From Sphingomonas sanguinis (GTDB taxonomy: Bacteria; Pseudomonadota; Alphaproteobacteria; Sphingomonadales; Sphingomonadaceae): 64,000 nucleotides of DNA. A program made the translations under genes and the position numbers. Below, piece by piece: positions 17,931 through 26,472 of this stretch. The notes below the pieces were generated by a model that made no database searches, was not told the origin of the DNA, and saw nothing but the letters and a program-made list of their open reading frames with translations. The stretch is from NCBI RefSeq assembly GCF_019297835.1, contig NZ_CP079203.1, positions 2,391,001-2,455,000 of the forward strand, in the 5' to 3' direction. Every line of letters begins with the position of its first letter. Position 1 is the first letter of the stretch.

Positions 17931-18897
17931 CGGTCCGCGCCATGATGCCGTGGCTGACGAGTTGCAGGGGAAGATTAAGACCCTGCACAGTTCCATCTGG
18001 GAGCGAAGAGCGGACTGGCCCCAAGTGCTCGACTGGCTCAACCAGTTCGAGGAGCACGATGATCCTGACGCCGATGAGCAACTCCAGGCACTCCGGCTTC
18101 TTTCCAACTTTATGTATTTCGGGGTGAACGAGATCCGAGCCCTGCTCCGCTCTCTATTTCGCGACACATTCCGCCCGCAGGTCGCCAAAGAGGTGCGCTT
18201 AGGTCTGCACCCCTCGATCACGTTAGGCTTGGTTGGCAGCATGGTCGACGCCGAACTCCGGCGTACGCGCTTCGTGTCGCTTGGCAACCCGTCGGAGAGT
18301 AGCGCGCTCCTTTTCTATTACTTTCGGCAGGAGAATGCGCTACCGAAAAACCTCTTCCTGCATGGTTCAGATATATTTGATCTATCAGCCGTCGGGTCAG
18401 GAGGCGGCCTGAATATTCAAGACCCTAACATCACCCGCTACGTCTTCATCGACGACCTGTGTGGCTCAGGGCACCAAGGTTTAGACTATTCCAATCGGAT
18501 AGTTAAGCCGCTCAAGATTATAAGTCCTGCGACGAAAACCTACTACTATCCGCTTTTTGGGCTTTCCGATGGGATCGAACATCTACGCACGCATTCGGCG
18601 TTCGACGAAGTCTACCCCGTGGTAGAGCTCGATACGACATTCCGGGCCTTCGCAACAAATTCCCGCCTTTATGTCGAGCCGAAGATCTCCCCACTCAGGG
18701 TGCCGACGGAGGCCACCTGTCGGCGCTATGGACGTGAACTGATGCCCGCGCACCCGCTGGGTTGGGACAATGGCCAGCTCTACATTGGCTTCGCCCATAA
18801 TACGCCGGATAACAGTCTACCAATATTTTGGTCAGACCATGGCGGGTCACGGCCTTGGCGACCGATCTTCCGCAGATACCCGAAGGTTTCATGGTAA
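17923..18897 (+). CDS. Phosphoribosyltransferase-like protein (PRTase-CE type)
   Basis: The 324-aa protein has a helical N-terminal half (about 10-120) and a type-I phosphoribosyltransferase-like core. Its PRPP-binding loop is VFIDDLCGSGHQG (174-186), matching the hhhDD-x3-SG pattern. An earlier strand-loop (FVSLGNPSESSALLFYYF) fits the fold. Such proteins occur in prokaryotic conflict operons beside DNA methylases and ATPases, where the nucleotide chemistry is unknown. It overlaps the methyltransferase gene by 8 bp, and the ATPase start overlaps its stop by one base (TAATG). It may make or cleave a phosphoribosyl nucleotide signal; this is inference. Confidence 0.7.
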   Translation: MRSGPRHDAVADELQGKIKTLHSSIWERRADWPQVLDWLNQFEEHDDPDADEQLQALRLLSNFMYFGVNEIRALLRSLFRDTFRPQVAKEVRLGLHPSITLGLVGSMVDAELRRTRFVSLGNPSESSALLFYYFRQENALPKNLFLHGSDIFDLSAVGSGGGLNIQDPNITRYVFIDDLCGSGHQGLDYSNRIVKPLKIISPATKTYYYPLFGLSDGIEHLRTHSAFDEVYPVVELDTTFRAFATNSRLYVEPKISPLRVPTEATCRRYGRELMPAHPLGWDNGQLYIGFAHNTPDNSLPIFWSDHGGSRPWRPIFRRYPKVSW

Positions 18898-20972
18898 TGT
18901 CTAGTGGGGCACCAAATAACCCGTTTAGCCTTACGAAGGCCAACGATCTAAGCGACGACCAAATCCAGGAACTTTGGGTCGACATCGCCCCGCCTGATAG
19001 TCCGGACTCCTTGTTCGGTGCTGGTAGGTTCGCATCGCCAATGCCAACGTTCATCTTGGGCAGCAAGGGCAGCGGTAAAACGCACCTCATGCGCTACGCC
19101 TCCTTCGCCTTACAGAAGAAGCGGTTCGAAAGGGATAGGCTGACTCCGCTCGCCGGCGCGCAGGTTGATGGGTATGTGGGTATATACACGCTGTGTAGTG
19201 GGCTTGAGACCGGCCGCTTCCAGGGCAAGGGCCAGTCTGAGGAAGCTTGGCTAGAGGTCTTTTCCTATTATCTTGAGCTTTCGCTCGGGATAGCAGTGCT
19301 CGCGGCCATTGATGATCTGTTAGAAGGCGGTGAAAAAGATAAAATTGAGCCGACGCTATGTGCGGCGGTCTGCCAGCTTTTCGACTTTGATTTACCTACT
19401 GCAAGTAGGATTGGATGCTTGGTTGACCAATTCGAGCAACGCAGGCGTGAGCTCGACTACCAAGTCAACAACGCCGCATTTACGGGTGAGCTGGTACCAA
19501 ACGTTACAGCTAGCCGCGGCAGGCTAATATTTGGAATTCCTCAAGCCTTTCGAAACTGCTACGATAATCTGGGAGACTTCCTCTTTGCCTATCAACTGGA
19601 CGAGCTTGAGAACCTAACGGAGTCCCAGCAGAGGCATGTCAACACCCTTGTGCGCGATCGACGAGGGCCAGCCACTCTCAAAATCGGTGCGCGACAGTTC
19701 GGGATCAAGACCCACGCAACGATGAGCGCGGGTGAGGAAAACATTAGAGATTCCGAGTTTGAGGAATTGCGATTGGATCTCAGGTTCCGGCACAACGAGA
19801 AAACTTATAGAGACTTGGTGACCCAACTAGTCGAGCGCCGGCTTCAAAATTTTTGGCCTCAATCGTCTACGGGACTGGCAGGCCGGAGGCGTCGTCTGAC
19901 AGACTGGTTCGAGGAGCCAAAGCGCGACCCCTTCGATCCGCTTTTCATAAGACTGGTCAAGGGTGCGCCGTCTTTAGAGAGGCCGCATATGGCGCATCTG
20001 CGGAACGCACTGACAGCGCGGCTTCCAAGCGGTGGGATCGACGGGGTTCGAAACGACGAAGATATCACCGGAATCATGAACGCAATCGCCGTTCCCGATG
20101 CTCCTTTACTTGAGAAACTCAACACCTTCCTCATTTACAATGCGTGGGCGAAGGGCTTGGACCTCGCACAGGCGGCAACGTCGGTCAGGTCTGACTGCAA
20201 TGCCTTTGTCAGTTCCGGGGGCGCCGGACGGTATCGGCAGAAGCTTGACCACTACAAGTCGGATCTAATCGCACAAATGTTTCGAGATGCCTCCATCAGA
20301 TATAACTACGGCGGCCTCGACGAGTTCACACGCATGTCCGAGGGGCAACCTAGGGCTCTAATTACGTTACTGAAGCAGACGTTCGACTGGGCTACCTTTC
20401 AAGGCGAACGCCCATTCGAGTCAGGTAGCATCAGTCTTGATGCCGAAAGCAAAGGCGCGCTTGCCGCAGCAGATTGGTTCTATAACAACATGAGGAAGGC
20501 TGGTGGTGAGGGACAGGCTATCCTCATAGCCATTGACCGACTGGCGGAGCTCTTTCGAATCAACAGGTTTGCGGACAATCCCATCGAATGCTCACTCATC
20601 GGCTTCAGCGTAAGTGCTCGGGTCGGATCCGAAACCTCGCGAAAGAACCTGCGGCTCGCTCTTGATTACTCATTTCTTGTCGAGATACTTGGAGGGCAGT
20701 CTGAGCGCAATTCCGAGCAGGTTACAGGCAAGTTCCAGCTGAACAGAATGTTGGTGCCTAAGTGGGGCCTCCCAACAGGACGAAGGGGAATCAAGCCACT
20801 AAGCGAAGCGGAGATGGATGCGATCTTCGATCCAGAGATGGATGGAGCCTTCCAAATGGTGAAGGCTGATTGGGCGAGCCGAATGAATGCTCCGTTCGAG
20901 CGTGCGCGCTCGCCCAAGGACTTCGGCAAGAGCCACTTGGCTGCCAGCCAACACGATCTTTTCCGCGACTGA
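18897..20972 (+). CDS. ORC/CDC6-like AAA ATPase of the four-gene operon
   Basis: The 691-aa protein has Walker A GSKGSGKT (55-62) preceded by MPTFILG, a long inserted helical region, and Walker B-like FLFAYQLDELENL (D235, E236). A sensor-1-like region (TLKIGARQFGIKT) follows. The C-terminal half contains FTRMSEGQPRALITLL, an arrangement reminiscent of ORC/CDC6 or STAND ATPases with lid and winged-helix regions. It would use ATP to load on DNA or to gate an effector. It is coupled to the PRTase gene by TAATG and followed after 4 bp by the fourth gene. No nuclease motif is apparent, so the killing component is not obvious here. Confidence 0.7.
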   Translation: MSSGAPNNPFSLTKANDLSDDQIQELWVDIAPPDSPDSLFGAGRFASPMPTFILGSKGSGKTHLMRYASFALQKKRFERDRLTPLAGAQVDGYVGIYTLCSGLETGRFQGKGQSEEAWLEVFSYYLELSLGIAVLAAIDDLLEGGEKDKIEPTLCAAVCQLFDFDLPTASRIGCLVDQFEQRRRELDYQVNNAAFTGELVPNVTASRGRLIFGIPQAFRNCYDNLGDFLFAYQLDELENLTESQQRHVNTLVRDRRGPATLKIGARQFGIKTHATMSAGEENIRDSEFEELRLDLRFRHNEKTYRDLVTQLVERRLQNFWPQSSTGLAGRRRRLTDWFEEPKRDPFDPLFIRLVKGAPSLERPHMAHLRNALTARLPSGGIDGVRNDEDITGIMNAIAVPDAPLLEKLNTFLIYNAWAKGLDLAQAATSVRSDCNAFVSSGGAGRYRQKLDHYKSDLIAQMFRDASIRYNYGGLDEFTRMSEGQPRALITLLKQTFDWATFQGERPFESGSISLDAESKGALAAADWFYNNMRKAGGEGQAILIAIDRLAELFRINRFADNPIECSLIGFSVSARVGSETSRKNLRLALDYSFLVEILGGQSERNSEQVTGKFQLNRMLVPKWGLPTGRRGIKPLSEAEMDAIFDPEMDGAFQMVKADWASRMNAPFERARSPKDFGKSHLAASQHDLFRD

Positions 20973-20976
20973 GCCC

Positions 20977-21942
20977 ATGACACACGACTACGGACTTTAT
21001 CTGCGCCAGGAAATCTTTGGCAGCCGAGGCTGGCAGGTGCCCGACACCTATGATCTGTTCCTGTCCGCGTTCAACCTCGGCGAACGAACCGTCGAGGTAT
21101 ACGAGCGCATCCAGGCGACCGAGAAAGTTTGGTTGATTCACGAGGAATACGGTCTTTCTCAGGCTGAGTTGCCAGATACCCAAAAATTTGCATCCGCGAA
21201 CTTGGACGAGGCGACCTACTGCAAGGCCCTGATAGATGGTCTGCTCGCAAGTGGTAAATTAAACGCCGGGTCAACGCGGCTATGCATAGACATCACCGGG
21301 TTGCTCCGACCTCATTTAATGCTCATTACGCTCTACTTGAAGCGCCTCGGTGTTCGCGTTTTCGACATGCTGTATGCGGAGCCTAAACACTACGCTCTCA
21401 AAGAAAAAACACCGTTCTCAACAGGGTCAATACTCGAGGTGCGCCCTGTACGTGGTTTCGAGGGAGCTTCTAGCTTGCGTGGTGGCCAAGACTTTCTAAT
21501 TGTTGGAATGGGGTACGATGATCGCCTGCTTGCCGCGGTCGCTGAGAACAAGGACAAGGCCGAGAAACACCAAGTATTCGGCCTCCCGTCGCTGCGAGCC
21601 GATATGTATCAAGAGAGCGTACTGAGATCGCGTCGGGCAGCCGACGAGCTCGGCGACCCTAACTTCTCCGAAACGCATCGATCATTTGCCCCCGCCAATG
21701 ATCCTTTTGGCACCGCGTCAGTGCTAGGCGAGATCGTCGAGCAGAGATTGGCTCAACATCACAGTACCAGCGTGATGCTTTGCCCGCTTGGCACAAAGGC
21801 ACAGGCACTCGGCTTCGCTCTCTACCATATCTTCGAGGGCGAGCGGCTTGGCGCTCGCATCGTTTTCCCTTTTAGCGAGGGATATTCCCCAAAAACTGGA
21901 ACCGGTTTAGCACGTGCTTGGCTTTATCGCGTTGAGCTTTGA
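20977..21942 (+). CDS. Unknown fourth protein of the methylase-PRTase-ATPase operon
   Basis: The 321-aa soluble protein starts MTHDYGLYLRQEIFGSRGW 4 bp after the ATPase gene. Two hydrophobic strand-turn-helix units are visible: RLCIDITGLLRPHLMLITL with RVFDMLYAEP (about 95-130), and FLIVGMGYDDRLLAAV (about 170-186) with VMLCPLGTKAQALGFALY (about 265-285). They suggest a two-lobed Rossmann-like fold, possibly a nucleotide sensor or an effector. I do not recognise the family and see no catalytic signature I can name. Its constant direction and spacing make it part of the operon. Confidence 0.6.
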   Translation: MTHDYGLYLRQEIFGSRGWQVPDTYDLFLSAFNLGERTVEVYERIQATEKVWLIHEEYGLSQAELPDTQKFASANLDEATYCKALIDGLLASGKLNAGSTRLCIDITGLLRPHLMLITLYLKRLGVRVFDMLYAEPKHYALKEKTPFSTGSILEVRPVRGFEGASSLRGGQDFLIVGMGYDDRLLAAVAENKDKAEKHQVFGLPSLRADMYQESVLRSRRAADELGDPNFSETHRSFAPANDPFGTASVLGEIVEQRLAQHHSTSVMLCPLGTKAQALGFALYHIFEGERLGARIVFPFSEGYSPKTGTGLARAWLYRVEL

Positions 21943-22258
21943 TGATACTACCGGACTCAGGCTACCAGTTCGGCAGCTCTTGCGGAAGGTTTTCGGAAAC
22001 CTGTCACTCCGTAAGTTGTCGATTTCCGACCATTCGAGGCCATTCCGCATTTGAGACTTGAAGGTCTGCTCACCTCGCAACCGGTCATTCGCTTCCCGGC
22101 TAACGGATGCTTGGGAGGGGCACCAGTATTAAGAGGTCCAGCGCGGCTGCCCCGGCATACCGGACCAGCTCGCGTTCGCCATCAACGTGTGAATTTGCGG
22201 CGTTGGCGCCACGGCAGCAACGCCGTTATAGGGTTCCGCGGAATAGTGAGGAGGCCCT
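21943..22258. other. 316-bp intergenic region between the two candidate operons
   Basis: No gene seen. A short hairpin at 21987-22002 (AGGTTT-TCGG-AAACCT) lies 45 bp after the fourth gene. It could end the first operon, though no T tract follows. The last bases contain GAGGAGG six bases before the HIT gene start. The size suggests that the second operon has its own promoter here; no clear -35/-10 pair could be chosen. Confidence 0.4.
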
Positions 22259-22903
22259 ATGATAGCGTGCGAGTTTTGCGCCGAGTTTCAGACGGACGGG
22301 CCGTCCCGGTTCCGGTCGTCTTACCGAGGCGTCGCCGCCCACCGGGTCGTGGCACGGTCGGACAGGTTCGTAGCGGTGCCGACCATCGGGCAGATGCTTG
22401 AGGGAAGCTTCTTGATCATCCCCATAGAGCACGAAGAAACCTGTGCGGGGATGGACGACGACGCGCGCGCCGAGATGCTGGAACTGGCGGACGAAATGGT
22501 TGCCCGCTGCTCCAGGCTGGGAAGGCCTATCGTATTCGAGCACGGCGCCACCTCGGTGAGTGGCGGTGGCTGCGGCATCCACCATGCCCATCTCCATATA
22601 GTCCCGTTGCCTTGGGGGGTGACGCCTGCAGAACTGTTCCCCGAGTCAGCGGCAGAGGTCGCCGATCTGGCCACCGCTTGGCGGGCGCTTCGCGGATCCT
22701 CCCACTACCTGCTCATTGGTGACGGGCGGCGCGTGTTGACCCGCGACCTGACCACGCAGCCTGGCGAATTTCCGTCGCAGTTCTTCCGTCGCCGGATCGC
22801 AGAGTTCTTCGCGCTCGAGACGCCATGGGACTGGCGAAGCTATCCACCGGTTGAGGAATCGCTGGTGCGGGTTCTCGCAGAAGGCGTGGCAGATGCTGTC
22901 TAG
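22259..22903 (+). CDS. HIT-family nucleotide hydrolase/transferase (first gene of six-gene operon)
   Basis: The 214-aa protein has the histidine-triad motif H109-A-H111-L-H113 (IHHAHLHIVPLP) with the middle or last His as nucleophile. An N-terminal CxxC (C4, C7 in MIACEFC) could bind zinc with another ligand. The region to about 120 is the HIT core, and the C-terminal 90 residues (SHYLLIGDGRRVL onward) form an extension. HIT enzymes act on phosphate bonds of nucleotides such as AMP-lysine, Ap4A or nucleotide-sugars. A strong GAGGAGG precedes the ATG. Its end overlaps the next gene by 11 bp. Confidence 0.85.
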   Translation: MIACEFCAEFQTDGPSRFRSSYRGVAAHRVVARSDRFVAVPTIGQMLEGSFLIIPIEHEETCAGMDDDARAEMLELADEMVARCSRLGRPIVFEHGATSVSGGGCGIHHAHLHIVPLPWGVTPAELFPESAAEVADLATAWRALRGSSHYLLIGDGRRVLTRDLTTQPGEFPSQFFRRRIAEFFALETPWDWRSYPPVEESLVRVLAEGVADAV

Positions 22904-23483
22904 GGCGGCCATCGCCGAGAGCATCGTGTCAGGCGCGGTTGGAATAGATCCGTATTCGGAAGTTCAACTCAGGGGCGCCAGCTACGTGCTGCGGCTTGGC
23001 CGCCGCTTTCGCCGCTGGTTGCCGGGACAGTCGGCGGTGCGAATGTGGTCGCCGTCAGCGGCCGGGACGGCGCTGGCTGCTCCCGAGGATGCGAACATCC
23101 TCACCATCGATCCGGGAGCTTTAGTCCTAGGCTGCACCTTCGAGCGGATCCGTCTTCCGGCCAACATCGCTGGTCAGATATCTCCACTCTCGCACGTTGC
23201 GCGGTTCGGGCTTGGCGTTACGTGTGGCGCTGACTTTATTAATCCGGGCTTTGGCGGGGCAACAGCCTCAATGCTTACCTTGGAACTGTACAACCACAAC
23301 TCGCGACCGCTCGAGCTGCATGCTGGGGTGCCGGTCGCCCATCTTCGCCTCATCGAGATCGCGACGCAGGGCGAAGCCAGCCCGCCGCGAAGCATCTATG
23401 AGGGTAGCGATCCGCTGACCGAACCTCTCCTGTTCGAGGAGTGGAGCGCAGTTCTCTGCCCGGATGCGGATAATGCGGCGTGA
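22893..23483 (+). CDS. dCTP deaminase / dUTPase-fold protein
   Basis: The 196-aa protein shows the Dcd pattern: GASYVLRLG (28-36; SYDLRLG in canonical Dcd), LSHVARFGLG, FINPGFGGA and LTLELYNHN with E131 at the position of the catalytic Glu, then LHAGVPVAHLRLI. Canonical enzymes convert dCTP to dUTP. Some phage-defence dCTP deaminases deplete dCTP during infection. The start ATG lies within the HIT gene. Differences from housekeeping Dcd (no clear SSLAR block) mean the substrate could be another nucleotide, perhaps one made by its neighbours. Confidence 0.8.
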   Translation: MLSRAAIAESIVSGAVGIDPYSEVQLRGASYVLRLGRRFRRWLPGQSAVRMWSPSAAGTALAAPEDANILTIDPGALVLGCTFERIRLPANIAGQISPLSHVARFGLGVTCGADFINPGFGGATASMLTLELYNHNSRPLELHAGVPVAHLRLIEIATQGEASPPRSIYEGSDPLTEPLLFEEWSAVLCPDADNAA

Positions 23484-24067
23484 CCCCTAGGATATGGCCT
23501 CCCCAATGCTGCGTACCAGCGTTCGTTCATGCTGCGCTGGTGCAATTGGGTGTCGACTGTCCGTATCCCGAGGCGATACCTAGCATTTTGGGGGTGCGCG
23601 TTAGAGCCGATCAGTCGAACCCGCTAGGTCTTGCGCTGGCAGACGCGTCGCACCCAGCTGGTATCCGTGGCGCCGACGCGGAGCGAGAAGTTAACCGCAT
23701 GTGCCGCGAGCTCGATACGCCGCTGCGTCTGCGGCGCGTACCTTTCAAGACAATCGTCGAGGAACTCTGGACGGAAGTGCTCGATGACGCGATGTCACGT
23801 GGAGCGGTCGTCGGACTCGGTATCGACTATAACGTGCTGATGGGCACGGTCGCATCCGACCGCTCCGCGCAGCATGTGATGCGCGTACTGGTACGCGACG
23901 GTGGGTCGATCACCATTTTTGACGATTCCGGAGAATCTGTTCCGGCGATGATTTCGGTCGATCCAGCTCGCGTGCGCGCCGCGGCGCTTCCCATTGACGA
24001 CGGCCTGTGGATCATGAACAGGGGGAACGAGTTGAACTTCGCGCATACGCTGCCATGGCGGGATTGA
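23480..24067 (+). CDS. C39-like cysteine peptidase-fold protein
   Basis: The 195-aa protein has a papain-like arrangement: PPQCCVPAFVHAALVQLG places C10/C11 after Q9 as the oxyanion-hole Gln and nucleophile. H132 lies in SAQHVMRVLVRD, and D148/D149 in ITIFDDSGE supply the remaining catalytic residues. These match C39/bacteriocin-peptidase-like and BtrH-like enzymes, which cleave peptides or transfer acyl groups. It starts with GTG overlapping the previous stop (GTGA), which strongly couples translation. A peptidase/acyltransferase fold among five nucleotide- and phosphate-handling enzymes is unusual. The function is not known. Confidence 0.65.
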   Translation: MTPRIWPPQCCVPAFVHAALVQLGVDCPYPEAIPSILGVRVRADQSNPLGLALADASHPAGIRGADAEREVNRMCRELDTPLRLRRVPFKTIVEELWTEVLDDAMSRGAVVGLGIDYNVLMGTVASDRSAQHVMRVLVRDGGSITIFDDSGESVPAMISVDPARVRAAALPIDDGLWIMNRGNELNFAHTLPWRD

Positions 24068-24073
24068 ACGACG

Positions 24074-25357
24074 ATGCTAGGTGAAGCCGTGCTCGTCTCG
24101 GAGATGATGCACCCGAAGGCCGAGGCCGCCGTCAAAGGCGCGCTTGAGCGCTTTTACGGTTCTGACAAGATATCCGGTATCTGGCCTGCCGCAGTCTCGG
24201 CGGACCGCGTTCCGCTGACTGATGTCGAGATCGTGGTTCTGCCGCTTGATCGGATCGGCGCGCCAGCGGGGGCGAGCGGCGCAGGGGTCTATGTGGCCTA
24301 CTACAGCCACAAGACTGCGGTGAAAGCGAGACTAGCCGCATCCCAGCCGCTGGTGGTCAAGATCGGGTCGCCTGCAAAGCTGCGCGAAGAGAAAAAGGGG
24401 GCTGACGCATGGCCAGCACTGAGCACTCTGCAAAGAAACAAGTTTGCCTTCCCTCTGCACCTCGACGAGGGAGACGGTGACCACGCGATCCTGCTTGCGC
24501 CATTCCAGTCTTTATCTGAACTGGCTGAAGGCGGTAGCCGGAATGAGGTTCAAGTGCGCGATCTTTGGCGTCTTCTCGACAACAAGACTGAACTCTCACC
24601 GGGTGCGCCTTCAGATTGGGAGAAGATATCGGTTCTTGTGGCGCAGGCCCTGGACGCCATCGAGCCTGCGCATCGAGCTGGACGTGCCGAGCTTCCGGCT
24701 TCGGACATTGACTACGCCTCTCAGTACGATTGGTATCTCCGCAAGACGACACTCGATGATAGCACGAGCGTCAAATATATCCCTTCGTCCCTATTTGGGG
24801 ATGATGTAACGACATCAATGTTTGGTTCGTCTTGGCCGAATCCGAGCTTGATCGTTCGTAAAATTATTGACCGAGGTATGCGGTTTACCGGTTTTCTCGG
24901 CGCGGTGCATGGCGACCTCCATCCGAAGAACATCGTCCTAGGGGCGTACGACGCGGTTCAGATCATCGACTTCGGCTGGGCCGCCGTCGATCGACATATT
25001 ATCCTCGACTACGTCCTTCTCGATCTTAACCTTCGCGGGACAACCCTTCCGTCGCAGATTTCCGAGAAAGCTATCCTCCAGCTCGCTGGCTTCCTAAGGG
25101 ACGCTGACGACGTCGATGGGTTGCCGGAATCTGTGCGCGCGCGTGCCCGCATCATTCGCGACGTTATCTGGAAGAAAGCGCGCGGGCGGGCGATCGTGGG
25201 AGACTGGGACCACGAGTACCTCGTCCCGCTATTCCTGGTCGGTTATGGTCTGCTTGTTCACCTCGACAGTGCGCGCAACCAGCCTGCGTTGGTCGCAACG
25301 GTACTACAGCTTGCCAGAGAGCTTGAGACCATCGTGCCGTCGGATATAGCTGCATGA
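24074..25357 (+). CDS. APH/protein-kinase-like phosphotransferase
   Basis: The 427-aa protein has the aminoglycoside-phosphotransferase kinase core: a probable ATP-binding Lys at K96 (LVVKIG), catalytic loop H279-G-D281-L-H-P-K-N286 and metal-binding D299-F-G (IIDFGW). The N-terminal 90 residues (ALERFYGSDKISG, VEIVVLPLDRIGAP) and a large insertion between the lobes are atypical of resistance enzymes. A small-molecule or nucleoside kinase in a dedicated pathway seems likelier. It starts 6 bp after the peptidase gene and overlaps the PurM-like gene by ATGA. Confidence 0.75.
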   Translation: MLGEAVLVSEMMHPKAEAAVKGALERFYGSDKISGIWPAAVSADRVPLTDVEIVVLPLDRIGAPAGASGAGVYVAYYSHKTAVKARLAASQPLVVKIGSPAKLREEKKGADAWPALSTLQRNKFAFPLHLDEGDGDHAILLAPFQSLSELAEGGSRNEVQVRDLWRLLDNKTELSPGAPSDWEKISVLVAQALDAIEPAHRAGRAELPASDIDYASQYDWYLRKTTLDDSTSVKYIPSSLFGDDVTTSMFGSSWPNPSLIVRKIIDRGMRFTGFLGAVHGDLHPKNIVLGAYDAVQIIDFGWAAVDRHIILDYVLLDLNLRGTTLPSQISEKAILQLAGFLRDADDVDGLPESVRARARIIRDVIWKKARGRAIVGDWDHEYLVPLFLVGYGLLVHLDSARNQPALVATVLQLARELETIVPSDIAA

Positions 25358-26472
25358 GCACGGTGAGTGCCACGAGGAGACTTGTCGACGTCGGTGAGTT
25401 CGGACTCCTCGAGAAAATCATGCTACCACTCGCGATGTCGGCTGACGGCCTTACGCAGGTTGGTGACGATTGCGCGTTCATCGAGGCGGGCAACGAGACG
25501 CTGGCAGTCACTGCCGATGTGGGGCCACGTCCACTCGTCCGCAGCCTTGCGGCCTACCGCGACGACTGGGAAGCATCGGGTTGGCTCGCCGTCGTTGCAA
25601 CGGCGAGCGACATCGCCTCCGCCGGTGCCAAGCCACTTTTTCTTACCAATTGCATCGATGCCCCGGCGGATCTCCAGGTCGACATTCTCGAGCGCTTCAT
25701 GCGTGGCTACTTCCATGCGATGGGGGAGTTCGGGTTCCGGAACGGTGGCGGGGACCTGAGACACGGTCCCGAGCTTGCCGCACGCGTCTTTGGTGTCGGC
25801 ACGCTGGGAGGCGTACGCAGGATCGGTCGCGCAGGCGCCCGACCTGGCGACCGGCTGGCGGTCGTAGGGCCGGCAGGATCGTTTATGTCGCGCTATCTGC
25901 TGGCGGCTGAAGAGGAGCGCGCCAGCGCAGGCTCGTCGGTGCCGTCACCGAAAGATGATCGTCTAAGGCTCCCCAAGCCGCAGATCGAGGCGATGCGGCT
26001 GCTCGCTGAGCACGACCTCGTCCTAGCGGCCTCAGACACTTCGGATGGTCTGCTTGGGGCCATCGAGAACATCGGGAGGGCCTCGCGTTGCGGGTTCGAC
26101 CTGGAATTGCACGACGATCTTCTGCGGCAAGAAGTGAGAAGCGCGGCAGCCTTGCCGCGCGTCGCTAGCGTTTGGAACCTGTTCTTTACTTGGGGCGACT
26201 GGTCTGTCGTCGTCATCGTCGAGCGCGAGCGCGCTGCCGAGTTCGAGCGCATTTGCAGCCAGCATTCATTAGACTGGCGACCGCTCGGCTGGGTCACCGC
26301 CGAGCCGGGCGTGATGGACGCAGTCCTCGATGGCTGTGAATACGCTGTCACGCCCGTCAGAAATGAGAACTTCGTAGACCGCGGATTTAACGCGGGCCTT
26401 CAGGGGCACCTCGATTACATCCTGTCCACTCCCATACTCGTGCAAAGGAGCGCTGATGAGCGTCAGCCCTGA
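25354..26472 (+). CDS. PurM/ThiL-like (AIR synthase-related) ATP-binding protein
   Basis: The 372-aa protein has the AIR synthase-related N-domain: QVGDDCAF (36-42), VTADVG (53-57; D55), then GWLAVVATASDIASAGAKP (D86). The C-domain includes LAASDTSDGLLGAI. The family (ThiL, PurM, SelD, HypE) uses ATP to phosphorylate or dehydrate small molecules. Conserved acidic residues for Mg-ATP are present. It is not beside any purine, thiamine or hydrogenase gene, so it is probably repurposed. It overlaps the kinase gene by 4 bp and the NUDIX gene by 17 bp. Confidence 0.75.
   Translation: MSTVSATRRLVDVGEFGLLEKIMLPLAMSADGLTQVGDDCAFIEAGNETLAVTADVGPRPLVRSLAAYRDDWEASGWLAVVATASDIASAGAKPLFLTNCIDAPADLQVDILERFMRGYFHAMGEFGFRNGGGDLRHGPELAARVFGVGTLGGVRRIGRAGARPGDRLAVVGPAGSFMSRYLLAAEEERASAGSSVPSPKDDRLRLPKPQIEAMRLLAEHDLVLAASDTSDGLLGAIENIGRASRCGFDLELHDDLLRQEVRSAAALPRVASVWNLFFTWGDWSVVVIVERERAAEFERICSQHSLDWRPLGWVTAEPGVMDAVLDGCEYAVTPVRNENFVDRGFNAGLQGHLDYILSTPILVQRSADERQP

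Noticed and set aside
16578..21942. Classical restriction-modification, BREX or DISARM
   Set aside because: No restriction endonuclease, PglZ, BrxC, helicase/DrmABC-type gene is present; only the methylase is shared.
24074..25357. Aminoglycoside resistance gene
   Set aside because: The kinase motifs fit the APH fold, but the long N-terminal region, the insertion and operon context argue against a resistance enzyme.
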